64,000 nucleotides of DNA from Pedobacter sp. PACM 27299 (lineage in GTDB: Bacteria; Bacteroidota; Bacteroidia; Sphingobacteriales; Sphingobacteriaceae), in assembly GCF_001412655.1 (NCBI RefSeq), contig NZ_CP012996.1:1302001-1366000 (forward strand), in the 5' to 3' direction. Below the pieces are notes generated by a model. The model saw only the letters and a program-made list of their open reading frames with translations. It ran no database searches and had not been told where the DNA came from. Below, piece by piece: positions 35,499-43,170 of this stretch. Position 1 is the first letter of the stretch, and each line of letters starts with the position of its first letter. The translations under genes were made by a program, and so were the position numbers.

Positions 35499-36395
35499 AT
35501 GTCAGATTTTCGTCTAGAAGTATTCTATACCGTAGCCAAACGTCTTAGCTTTACTAAAGCCGCTGAAAGCTTATTTATTACCCAGCCGGCTGTGACAAAA
35601 CATATCCATGAATTGGAGCATCAGTATAATAATAAGTTATTTATCCGCAAAGGAAATCGGATTGAGCTGACACCTGCTGGTGAATTGTTATTGCAGCATG
35701 CAGAAGAATTATTTGCGATTTATAGAATCATCGATTTTGAGATGAATGCCTTGGTAGACAAGAAAGAAGGGCTCTTAAACCTGGGTGCCAGTACCACGAT
35801 CGCGCATTATGTAGCCGCTCCGCTGCTTGCCGGTTTTAGAAAGAAATTTCCCGACATTCGTTTGAACCTGATCAATGGGAATACAGAACAGATTGAAAAA
35901 GCCCTGATTGACAGAGCAATTGATCTGGGGATCGTAGAGGGCAAATCTAAAAACCAGGAAATCAGTTATACGGAATTTATTAAGGATGAAATTGTGCTGG
36001 TCTGCGGAAAAGATCATCCATTGGCAAAGAAAGACCAGCTGAGTCCAGAAACACTCAAAGATTATGCTTTTGTGCTTCGGGAACAGGGATCTGGAACGAG
36101 AGAAGTGCTCAGCCATGCGCTAAAATCCATAGGCTTAAAAATGTCCGATCTAAAAGTCGAAATCCAGTTGGGCAGTACTGAAAGCATGAAATCGTATTTA
36201 ATGAACTCTTCTTGTTTGGCCTTTATCTCTATTCATGCCCTTAGTAAAGAACTTCAGAATGGTAGTCTGACTGTGATTGATGTCAGCGGATTGAGTATTG
36301 AACGTTATTTCTACTTCATTCATCTTCAAGGAAAACTGGATGGATTATCTGAAGTGTTCTTGCGTCATGTTCAATTGATGTATAACTTAAAGTAA
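35499..36395 (+). CDS. LysR-family transcriptional regulator
   Basis: 298 residues. The N-terminal winged helix-turn-helix (residues 1-62: FYTVAKRLSFTKAAESLFITQPAVTKHIHELE) is followed by a linker helix and a two-lobed periplasmic-binding-like effector domain (~90-295). It is 73 bp upstream of a YeiH-type transporter gene in the same direction. In enterobacteria the LysR protein YeiE and the transporter YeiH are also neighbours, and YeiE responds to sulfite, so sulfite or a related anion is a candidate effector. That link is inferred from context. Confidence 0.9.
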   Translation: MSDFRLEVFYTVAKRLSFTKAAESLFITQPAVTKHIHELEHQYNNKLFIRKGNRIELTPAGELLLQHAEELFAIYRIIDFEMNALVDKKEGLLNLGASTTIAHYVAAPLLAGFRKKFPDIRLNLINGNTEQIEKALIDRAIDLGIVEGKSKNQEISYTEFIKDEIVLVCGKDHPLAKKDQLSPETLKDYAFVLREQGSGTREVLSHALKSIGLKMSDLKVEIQLGSTESMKSYLMNSSCLAFISIHALSKELQNGSLTVIDVSGLSIERYFYFIHLQGKLDGLSEVFLRHVQLMYNLK

Positions 36396-36468
36396 TATCG
36401 GATCAGGTTTTTGTATTTGACCAGTCTTCCCATTCTTCTCAATTTTGTAAGACAAAAGAAGAGAAATT

Positions 36469-37401
36469 ATGGAACTGAGCGAGCGAAAACGGAAGGTTAT
36501 TTTTATCACAGCGGCATTGTTTTGTCTGCTGCCATTTATGTCTGCCCCATTGGCCTTATTATTAGGTTTGGTGATCGCGCAGCTGATGAAACATCCGTTT
36601 CAGGAACTCAACCACAAAGCGACCAATCTCTTATTGAAAGTATCTGTGGTTGGTCTCGGTTTTGGAATGAACGTATTTGCCGCTATGAAAGCTGGAAAAG
36701 AAGGGGTATTGTTTACCATCGCCTCCATTGCAGGGGTGCTGATGCTTGGCTATTTCCTAGGCAAAATCTTCAAAATTGAACGTAAAACTTCTTACCTGAT
36801 CTCTGCCGGAACTGCGATTTGTGGTGGCAGTGCGATTGCCGCATTGTCGCCGGTAATGAAAGCAGAAGAAAAAGATATCTCTGTTTCTTTAGGAATCGTC
36901 TTTATTCTGAACTCTGTAGCCTTATTCCTTTTTCCCATGATTGGACATGCCCTTGATTTAACGCAAAGCCAGTTCGGAATGTGGTGCGCCATTGCCATTC
37001 ATGATACGAGTTCAGTAGTGGGCGCGGCCAGTAAATATGGGGAAGAAGCATTAAAAATTGCGACAACAGTAAAATTAGCCCGTGCGCTATGGATTGTTCC
37101 ACTGGCATTTGGAACGGCTTTTCTCTTTAAAAGCGACCGCTGTAAAGTGCAGCTGCCTTATTTTATCGGCCTGTTTATCCTGGCGATGCTGGCCAACACC
37201 TTCCTGCCTTTTGTAAGCGTATTATCACCTTATGTGGTGAGTATTGCTAAAGCCGGATTGATACTGACACTGTTTCTGATCGGCTCCGGGTTGTCCTTTA
37301 AAGTAGTGCGGGTGGTGGGTATCAAGCCATTTTTGCAAGGACTGATTTTATGGGCAGCGATTTCTGGCGCTTCCCTCTGGGCGATTATGACTTTAATTTA
37401 A
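36469..37401 (+). CDS. YeiH/UPF0324 family membrane transporter
   Basis: 310 residues with about ten membrane helices. Family motifs include VSVVGLGFGMN near residue 58, SAGTAICGGSAIAALSPV near 108 and AIAIHDTSSVVGAA near 173. The family is annotated as putative sulfate or sulfite exporter. Its gene follows a LysR gene, matching the yeiE-yeiH pair of E. coli. A weak hairpin (36434-36462) overlaps the purine-rich region just before the ATG and might affect translation. Inner-membrane location; substrate unproven. Confidence 0.85.
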   Translation: MELSERKRKVIFITAALFCLLPFMSAPLALLLGLVIAQLMKHPFQELNHKATNLLLKVSVVGLGFGMNVFAAMKAGKEGVLFTIASIAGVLMLGYFLGKIFKIERKTSYLISAGTAICGGSAIAALSPVMKAEEKDISVSLGIVFILNSVALFLFPMIGHALDLTQSQFGMWCAIAIHDTSSVVGAASKYGEEALKIATTVKLARALWIVPLAFGTAFLFKSDRCKVQLPYFIGLFILAMLANTFLPFVSVLSPYVVSIAKAGLILTLFLIGSGLSFKVVRVVGIKPFLQGLILWAAISGASLWAIMTLI

Positions 37402-37482
37402 AACTCCGCCATTTTATTTCATTAAAATGAGAATAGATCCTCTGCTTTTCACGATTTTTGAAGACACACCAACCTCATCGTT

Positions 37483-37929
37483 ATGACAAAACAAGATTAT
37501 ATCCATATTTACGAAAGAGATCTTCAAAGATTGATTACGGAAATGGAAGCTTATGGCCAGCAAGAAGAAATTTGGTTAACAGCTCCGGGGATCAGCAATA
37601 CTGCCGGCCACCTGACACAGCACCTGATTGGGAATTTAAGAACCTTCGTTTGCCTGCCAATGGGTGGTTTTCCTTATGAACGCGATCGCGAGGCTGAATT
37701 TAAAGCGGTCAGGTTTACTTACGAAGCATTACTAAAAGAGCTTTACGCTTTAAAAGCAGATGTAAAGACAAGTATTGAAAAGCTTGAAGACCTGGATGCG
37801 GCTTATCCAATTGAAGTAAAAGAAGTATATGAAGGCCAAACGAACGATTTTATGTTGTGTCATTTATTAGCTCATTTGGCCTACCATACTGGTCAGATCA
37901 ATTACCACAGGAGATTGCTGACCAAATAA
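37483..37929 (+). CDS. DinB-like four-helix metal-binding protein
   Basis: 148 residues with four long helices. Conserved His residues occur in GHLTQHLIGNL (~47-51) and CHLLAHLAYHTGQINYHRR (~126-144), the usual metal site of DinB/YfiT-like proteins, some of which act as thiol-dependent transferases or hydrolases. The family fits by pattern and length. It is cytoplasmic and stands alone between the YeiH gene and the convergent WrbA-RidA gene. Function unknown. Confidence 0.8.
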   Translation: MTKQDYIHIYERDLQRLITEMEAYGQQEEIWLTAPGISNTAGHLTQHLIGNLRTFVCLPMGGFPYERDREAEFKAVRFTYEALLKELYALKADVKTSIEKLEDLDAAYPIEVKEVYEGQTNDFMLCHLLAHLAYHTGQINYHRRLLTK

Positions 37930-37943
37930 ATTGTTTCCTGTAT

Positions 37944-39197
37944 TTATTCCAGCTCAAAAATAGCCTGGATTTCAACAGCTGAATTCATTGGGAGAGAGGA
38001 AGCGCCAACAGTAGCCCTGGTGTGCATTCCGCTCTCTCCAAGTATTTCTACGAGTAGATTTGAAGCTTCATTCATTAATACGGCGTGCTTGGTATAGCCA
38101 GCTGCAGTGTAGAAAAATCCGGTTAATTGTACCGCTTGTTTCACCTGGTCTAAATTGCCGCCAGCCGCTTGTTTTAAAACCGCAAGTACGTTTAAAAGCG
38201 TTTGTCGTGTCGCCAGTTTAGCCTGTTCTTCTGTAACCTCAGTACCCACCATTCCTGGATGATCTACTTTCCCTGCATTTAAAGCAATCTGGTTAATGAA
38301 AACCTGTTTGCCGGAAATGCGGAAAGGCTTGTAATTTCCAACGGGTGCAGGAGCTTCGGGTAAAGTGATATTCAATGCTTTCAATCGCGCTTCAATTTTA
38401 CTTATTGTAGCTGTTACTGTGATCGTACTGCTGCCAGTATTGGAATGGGGATTGTTTGTATTTGCAGTGCTTATGGAAGGCATTGGCGCACTTTCTTTAG
38501 TTGCCTGGTAACCTTTAGCGGCCTTCGCCAGGGCGTAGCCTTGAAGTGCTGCCAGGTGTAATTCAGCTGCTGAAGGTCTGGTCACCGCATTTGCACCCGC
38601 TAATGAAGTCGCACCAAATGCCGTGTTTCCCTGTGGGATGGTTTTGTCAATTTCCTGATTTCCCATGATACCGGTAGGAACGATCACCATGCCGTGTACG
38701 GCAAGCGTACTCCAGAATGATAAAATCGCAGCCTCGCGTCCATCACCGCTTCCTGCCGACATAAACACGGTTGCAGGTTTACCTTCCAGCTTACGGGCAG
38801 TCCAGATGCCTACACTCTGGTCCAGAAAATACCGCATATCTGCCGACATATTTCCAAAATGAACCGCAGAGCCAAAAGCAATCCCATCATAATCTGGTAA
38901 TTCATCAATTGCAGCATAAGGAACGTTAGCAAATGCTTGTTTATTCTCATTGGCCAGAGGTTTAATTCTTGGCACCTGCTTCAATACCGCAGTTGCACCT
39001 GGAAATTTTTCTATGCCGGCAGCCATCGCTTCGGCCATTTTATAGGTTCCACCACTTTCTGTATTGAAAAGTATCAGAACTTTTAGAGCTGTAGGTTTTG
39101 TGTTCATTTTACGCTGGGCTTTTAGAGATACGGTGCTCAACAGGCATAATCCGACTAACAAACCTGTTTTTACACGTATTGAATTTATAAAATTCAT
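37944..39197 (-). CDS. Exported flavodoxin (WrbA-like) / RidA fusion protein
   Basis: 417 residues. A signal peptide (residues ~1-28, ending SLKAQ) predicts export. Residues ~38-230 are WrbA/flavodoxin-like: VLILFNTESGGTYKMAEAMAAG, AFGSAVHFGNMSADMRYFLDQ and ATVFMSAGSGDGREAAILSF-type FMN loops. After a Ser/Thr/Asn-rich linker (~235-285), residues ~288-417 are a RidA/YjgF domain ending TRATVGASSLPMNSAVEIQAIFEL, with the conserved Arg and Glu. WrbA proteins reduce quinones by two electrons; RidA removes reactive enamines. Both in one exported chain is unusual. It is divergent from an AraC gene, its probable regulator. Confidence 0.82.
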   Translation of the reverse strand: MNFINSIRVKTGLLVGLCLLSTVSLKAQRKMNTKPTALKVLILFNTESGGTYKMAEAMAAGIEKFPGATAVLKQVPRIKPLANENKQAFANVPYAAIDELPDYDGIAFGSAVHFGNMSADMRYFLDQSVGIWTARKLEGKPATVFMSAGSGDGREAAILSFWSTLAVHGMVIVPTGIMGNQEIDKTIPQGNTAFGATSLAGANAVTRPSAAELHLAALQGYALAKAAKGYQATKESAPMPSISTANTNNPHSNTGSSTITVTATISKIEARLKALNITLPEAPAPVGNYKPFRISGKQVFINQIALNAGKVDHPGMVGTEVTEEQAKLATRQTLLNVLAVLKQAAGGNLDQVKQAVQLTGFFYTAAGYTKHAVLMNEASNLLVEILGESGMHTRATVGASSLPMNSAVEIQAIFELE

Positions 39198-39262
39198 TGA
39201 ATATTGATTTAAAGATGTAATAAGAACACAAAGGTCGCTAAAGCTGCTTGTCTTTAAATGTC

Positions 39263-39270
39263 TATATTTG
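39263..39270 (+). promoter_or_regulatory. -7 promoter box of the AraC gene at 39296
   Basis: TATATTTG, matching TAnnTTTG, 25 bases before the start codon, inside the 98-bp divergent region shared with the WrbA-RidA gene. Confidence 0.5.
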
Positions 39271-39295
39271 CCAATAACATGTCATTTTACGACAC

Positions 39296-40096
39296 ATGAA
39301 TAAAGCAAGATTTTGTCATTTAACCGTTGATTCGGTAAAAAAGGAAGCCTATGTATGGCATGAAGCAGATTGGAAGTTTTCTGACGACTGGCATGCCCAT
39401 CAAATGGGGCAGTTGATTTTTGTAGAAAAGGGACTTCAATACCTACATACGGCAGAAAGAACCTATTTATTGCCTAGTCAGCATTGCGCCTGGATTCCTC
39501 CCGGATTGGCGCACCGGACTTCCAGCCCCTTGAATCAGGTATACCTGCGCTGTATCTTTTTAAATAAAACCAGCGACAGCCCCTTTTTTAAGGAATTGAA
39601 TATTTTTCATACTTCTAAGGTGCTGCGGGAGATGATCCTGTTTACAGAACAATGGTCGAGACTGGAAGAAGAAGAACCCCTGGAACAAGATTTTATAAAG
39701 GCGCTGATTGGCATTTTACCACTTACTTTCAACGCCGCTTTGCCATTGGTACTTCCGGTACCCAGAGATCCCAGGATCACTAAAATGGTAGATTACCTTG
39801 CGGAATGTGTAGATAATGGAGGTGTTCTGGTCAATGAACTCAAAATTCCTGATGTCGCTGCAAAGTTTAACCTCTCTGCAAGAACAATGGAAAGGTTGTT
39901 TAAACAGGATATTGGCATCACCGTGGCCGGATACCTCAAATTGTATAAAATGATCAAGGCTGTAGAATTACTTTCTATCTCTGGAGAAACGGTGAAGGGA
40001 GTATCGATGAAAGTCGGATATGATAGTGTATCTACTTTTAGCAATACCTTTCAGCAGGTGTTAGGACTTCGGCCGCATGAGATGATGGTGCCTTAA
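39296..40096 (+). CDS. AraC-family regulator with cupin sensor
   Basis: 266 residues. The N-terminal ~95 residues are a small cupin-like ligand pocket (DDWHAHQMGQLIFVEKGLQYLHTAERTYLLPSQHCAWIPPGLAHR). The C-terminal ~100 residues hold two helix-turn-helix units (VAAKFNLSARTMERLFKQDIGITVAGYLK and VSMKVGYDSVSTFSNTFQQVLGLRPHEM). It is divergent from the WrbA-RidA fusion gene with only 98 bp between start codons, so control of that gene is likely. Effector unknown. Confidence 0.88.
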   Translation: MNKARFCHLTVDSVKKEAYVWHEADWKFSDDWHAHQMGQLIFVEKGLQYLHTAERTYLLPSQHCAWIPPGLAHRTSSPLNQVYLRCIFLNKTSDSPFFKELNIFHTSKVLREMILFTEQWSRLEEEEPLEQDFIKALIGILPLTFNAALPLVLPVPRDPRITKMVDYLAECVDNGGVLVNELKIPDVAAKFNLSARTMERLFKQDIGITVAGYLKLYKMIKAVELLSISGETVKGVSMKVGYDSVSTFSNTFQQVLGLRPHEMMVP

Positions 40097-40115
40097 TAGA
40101 GGCCATTAAAAAATG

Positions 40116-40146
40116 AAAGGCTCATCAGTGTTTACTGTGAGCCTTT
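40116..40146. terminator. Terminator between convergent AraC and DUF983 genes
   Basis: Nine-bp arms 40116-40124 and 40138-40146; A-rich left flank and T-rich right end. Confidence 0.65.
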
Positions 40147-40188
40147 ATATAAAGGGGGCATTAATAGCATGTGGAAATAAAGGGTAAC

Positions 40189-40605
40189 TTATACTTTAGA
40201 AGGATCATAATGTAATCCCGGCGATAACCAGTATAAAAGCACCATTCTGGAATACCTGTAATTGAATGGGGAGAATAAGAATACACCCACCAATAAGATG
40301 GCCACATAGTACCACAGGTTCTCATAAGTTAAAGGCAGGCCTAAAACATAAGCTGCAACACTTATAGAGATCATTTGCGCTACGTTCATCGCATAACTCA
40401 CAAACATTGCTACATAGAAATAGCCCGGTTCGCGCTCAAATTTTAAACCGCAGTGTGGGCAGAATTCATTCATTTTCTGTACTTTGAAACCGTAGGTCGC
40501 GCCTGTGAAAACATTACCTGTACGACATCTCGGGCATTTAGAATGGGTGATACCATACCATTGGGAAACATGTGGTGTGTGATTTAACTGGTCCGTACTG
40601 CTCAT
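40189..40605 (-). CDS. DUF983 zinc-ribbon membrane protein
   Basis: 138 residues. An N-terminal double-CxxC zinc-ribbon (CPRC at 24-27 and CPHC near 49-52) precedes EREPGYFYVAMFVSYAMN and two to three membrane helices, the layout of DUF983. The family is of unknown function and is widespread in this phylum. The start lies 10 bp after the stop of the AraC gene encoded upstream on the same strand, so the two are probably one transcript. Confidence 0.88.
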   Translation of the reverse strand: MSSTDQLNHTPHVSQWYGITHSKCPRCRTGNVFTGATYGFKVQKMNEFCPHCGLKFEREPGYFYVAMFVSYAMNVAQMISISVAAYVLGLPLTYENLWYYVAILLVGVFLFSPFNYRYSRMVLLYWLSPGLHYDPSKV

Positions 40606-40615
40606 ATCTTGTGTT

Positions 40616-41485
40616 TTATTTATCTTGTTTTCTAAATTTATCTGGGGTTGAACCCACGTGTTTTTTAAAGAATTTTATGAAGTAAGAGGGATCACTAAAA
40701 GCGAGCTTATCTGATATTTCTGCAATGGAAAGCTCCATATTGATCAGTAATCGCTTGGCTTCTAAAATCACCCGATCCCGGATGAGCTGACCTGCAGAGA
40801 TGCCCAAAAGATCATTGCATAGCGCATTTAGATGATTTGGAGTGATGTATAACAGCGCTGCATATTGTTTAGGAAACCTCAATTCTATAAAATTGGTTTC
40901 AATTAATCTTTTAAAACTCTTCAGCAGCGTCTGGTTGTAAGAATTGGTTTGCGGCTGCTGTTTCAAACTCAATCCTCTCGATACCTGAATAAAAATATTC
41001 AGCATCAAAAGCCTTACCAGATCGGCATCAAAGGGCCTGGCTTCTTTTCCTTCATGCAGGATTTCTTCAAAAAGGGAAACCACTTTTTCCATCGTCAATT
41101 CTGGCAATACCAATACTGCATCACCGGAATGCTCGTCAAAGAAGCTGAAATTCTCCAAGTATAGCGGATTGTATAAAAACGACTTGAAGTAATTTTCAGA
41201 GAAGTTGATGATATATCCTTCCACTTCCGATTCAAAAGCCCAGCTGTGCACCTGTCCGGGAGTCATAAAATAGATCATGCCTGGTAATACAGGGTAATTT
41301 TTGAAATCTATCGTCTGGCTGCCGCTTCCTTTTGTGAAGCAGACCATGTGGTAAAAGGAGTGGCGATGCGCCGAATGTAAGTGTAAGTACTGCTTAGAAT
41401 AATGGCCAAACCTGCTCACTAGGATACCCGCATTTTTGTATTCTTCAAAAGTACTGATGTCATAAACAGGGATGTCATTCTTCAT
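40616..41485 (-). CDS. AraC-family regulator upstream of DUF983
   Basis: 289 residues from the ATG at 41485. A TTG two codons upstream is less likely. The N-terminal cupin domain (HRHSFYHMVCFTKGSGSQTIDFKNYPVLPGMIYFMTPGQVHSW) precedes a linker and two C-terminal helix-turn-helix units (YAALLYITPNHLNALCNDLLGISAGQLI; ISDKLAFSDPSYFIKFFKKHVGSTP). A TATCTTTG box ends three bases before the ATG (41496-41489), so the mRNA is probably leaderless. It may autoregulate or control the DUF983 gene just after it. Effector unknown. Confidence 0.88.
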   Translation of the reverse strand: MKNDIPVYDISTFEEYKNAGILVSRFGHYSKQYLHLHSAHRHSFYHMVCFTKGSGSQTIDFKNYPVLPGMIYFMTPGQVHSWAFESEVEGYIINFSENYFKSFLYNPLYLENFSFFDEHSGDAVLVLPELTMEKVVSLFEEILHEGKEARPFDADLVRLLMLNIFIQVSRGLSLKQQPQTNSYNQTLLKSFKRLIETNFIELRFPKQYAALLYITPNHLNALCNDLLGISAGQLIRDRVILEAKRLLINMELSIAEISDKLAFSDPSYFIKFFKKHVGSTPDKFRKQDK

Positions 41486-41488
41486 ATA

Positions 41489-41496
41489 CAAAGATA
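41489..41496 (-). promoter_or_regulatory. -7 promoter box abutting the AraC start
   Basis: Minus-strand TATCTTTG with three bases to the ATG at 41485; supports that start and suggests leaderless translation. Confidence 0.5.
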
Positions 41497-41589
41497 CTGC
41501 TTAAGCTGGATTTTTAAGCGGTACTAATTCTTCATAAAATGGTACTTTTTACTGATTGTGATTTATGTGTTTTGCAGATAATGCCCGCA

Positions 41590-42036
41590 TTAGCCTTTTA
41601 TGTCGGCTGGTTGTGGTGTTTTTGAATCGGTAGTACTTTTTTTAAAGACCCAGTATTTTTGCAGGGTATAATTGAAACCCAGGGAAACGAGGATGTCTAC
41701 CATGATCCTGGTTATTTTATAATCCAGGCGCAATAGGTTGCTGAAAAGATAAGTTCCTGAAGATTTCAGGAGAATACTTCCGGCAACTACAAATACAAAT
41801 TTGACCAGCTGGCTGCCAACCGGCAACTGTGGGGATTTATTCGCATTGAAGGTCCAGTAACGGTTGATGGAAAAATTAACGATGGCGCCAATGACGCCAC
41901 CAATAGCGATGGAAATGGTATAATGAATGTGCAGGAATTCTGTACAGGCGATCATGATCAGGTAGTCGATAATACCACCTGAGAAAGCGGAAACCTGTGC
42001 CTTTGCAAAAACGTATACAGATTTCTTAATGCTCAT
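41590..42036 (-). CDS. GtrA-like membrane protein
   Basis: 148 residues with four membrane helices. The pattern FSGGIIDYLIMIACTEFLHIHYTISIAIGGVIGAIVNFSINRYWTF, then GFNYTLQKYWVFK, is characteristic of GtrA-like proteins, which help move lipid-linked sugars across the inner membrane. Its ATG overlaps by one base the stop of the CDP-alcohol transferase gene, so the two are coupled. A role in making a glycolipid or modified surface polymer together with that enzyme is plausible. Confidence 0.88.
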   Translation of the reverse strand: MSIKKSVYVFAKAQVSAFSGGIIDYLIMIACTEFLHIHYTISIAIGGVIGAIVNFSINRYWTFNANKSPQLPVGSQLVKFVFVVAGSILLKSSGTYLFSNLLRLDYKITRIMVDILVSLGFNYTLQKYWVFKKSTTDSKTPQPADIKG

Positions 42037-42764
42037 TAACGCGCCTTTTGTTGTTTTGCTTCACGCTCTGCATTGTCCCTGATGTCGCCCAGTTTCAATA
42101 GTTTCCTTGTGTCCAGGAAATTGATAATGAATAGTACCAAACAGATTCCAGTAGCAAAATATTCAATTAAATGACCAAAAATAACTTCTAAAATAATGAT
42201 AATGGCAAGAATAATTCTGATCTCAGTAGGACCTACAATCCCTGCATCAATGCTGTAAATGTCAGTAATTTTATAACGAAGCTGAGAAATGATCATCGCC
42301 CAGCCATATAAGGCTACAAATATAAAAGCAATTAGTTCATACTCATTTCGGGCATAAACCAGGTAGCCTAAGCCAATCAGAACGGTACTCGCCCAGTCCA
42401 TAATGATGTCTAATGAAAAACCATACCATTTACGGGGTGTATTTCTATAATAAGCCATTCTTCCATCCAGGGAATCACCAAACCAATTGATCGCTAAACC
42501 TAAGGGGCCTAATAATAAATAGTCTCTGCTGATGTAATTACCCATGATAAAACCTGCTAATACAATTACAGAACCGGTAGTACCGATAAATGTCAGCATG
42601 TCTGAACTGATGAAACTAGGGATACGTTTTACCAGCCAGGAAATTGTGCTTTGCTCTATACCGCTTAAAATATTGGTTCTTTTTCTATCCTGGAATATTC
42701 TTTTTAAAATGCTGTTGTCGCCAGTTACTTGATGCGCCTCTTCTCTCAATTTATTTTCTTCCAT
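42036..42764 (-). CDS. CDP-alcohol phosphatidyltransferase family protein
   Basis: 242 residues with about six membrane helices. The family motif appears at DSLDGRMAYYRNTPRKWYGFSLDIIMD: all four Asp and both Gly are present, but the Arg of the usual DGxxAR element is replaced by Tyr. The enzymes transfer a phospho-group from CDP-linked alcohols in the inner membrane. The acceptor is unknown. It forms a two-gene operon with the GtrA-like gene. A possible -7 box (TATTTTTG, minus strand) lies at 42808-42801. Confidence 0.85.
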   Translation of the reverse strand: MEENKLREEAHQVTGDNSILKRIFQDRKRTNILSGIEQSTISWLVKRIPSFISSDMLTFIGTTGSVIVLAGFIMGNYISRDYLLLGPLGLAINWFGDSLDGRMAYYRNTPRKWYGFSLDIIMDWASTVLIGLGYLVYARNEYELIAFIFVALYGWAMIISQLRYKITDIYSIDAGIVGPTEIRIILAIIIILEVIFGHLIEYFATGICLVLFIINFLDTRKLLKLGDIRDNAEREAKQQKAR

Positions 42765-42912
42765 TCAGGTTGTGTAATTATACTCTTGTAGTATATGCTG
42801 CAAAAATATGGAATTGAAACTTCAATTGAAGGGAAATTCCGTTATTTATTAGGGATTATTAGCAATTATATGACCGAAATTCAAAAATGAATAATTTATT
42901 TAAAAAAGACTA

Positions 42913-42941
42913 TTGATTTAGTAGACTTTATTGTATCTTTG
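42913..42941 (+). promoter_or_regulatory. Promoter of the SAM riboswitch transcript
   Basis: TTG at 42913-42915 and TATCTTTG at 42934-42941, 18 bp apart, match the Bacteroidota promoter. Predicted start near 42946 leaves a short lead-in to the aptamer. Confidence 0.65.
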
Positions 42942-42968
42942 CTGATAGTAAAGTTCATTCATTTATTT

Positions 42969-43070
42969 ACTTATCCAGAAAGACTGAGGGAAAGGCCCTG
43001 TGATGTCTTAGCAACCTGTTATTTTAATAAGGTGCTAATTCCTGTCCGCCATTTGGCGGAAGAGATAAGT
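42969..43070 (+). ncRNA. SAM-I (S-box) riboswitch aptamer
   Basis: P1 is a perfect 7-bp helix (42969-42975 with 43064-43070). Between them are the conserved S-box segments: CTGAGGGAAAGGCCC (P2 region), TTAGCAACC, AGGTGCTAATTCC, and a GC-rich P4 hairpin (43044-43060). The order and sequence agree closely with the SAM-I consensus, so it binds S-adenosylmethionine. It sits about 100 bases upstream of a cysteine desulfurase-like gene. The expression platform is not clear: an imperfect hairpin at 43075-43098 and an AT-only hairpin at 43138-43157 follow, neither with a classic terminator. Confidence 0.92.
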
Positions 43071-43170
43071 TGTTAGAAAACCTGTATTTGGATTTTCTGG
43101 TAAACTCATCCATGCCTTATTCTTGTAAACTGATTAAGTAGATTTTTTTAAATCTATTAAAGCAATTCAC

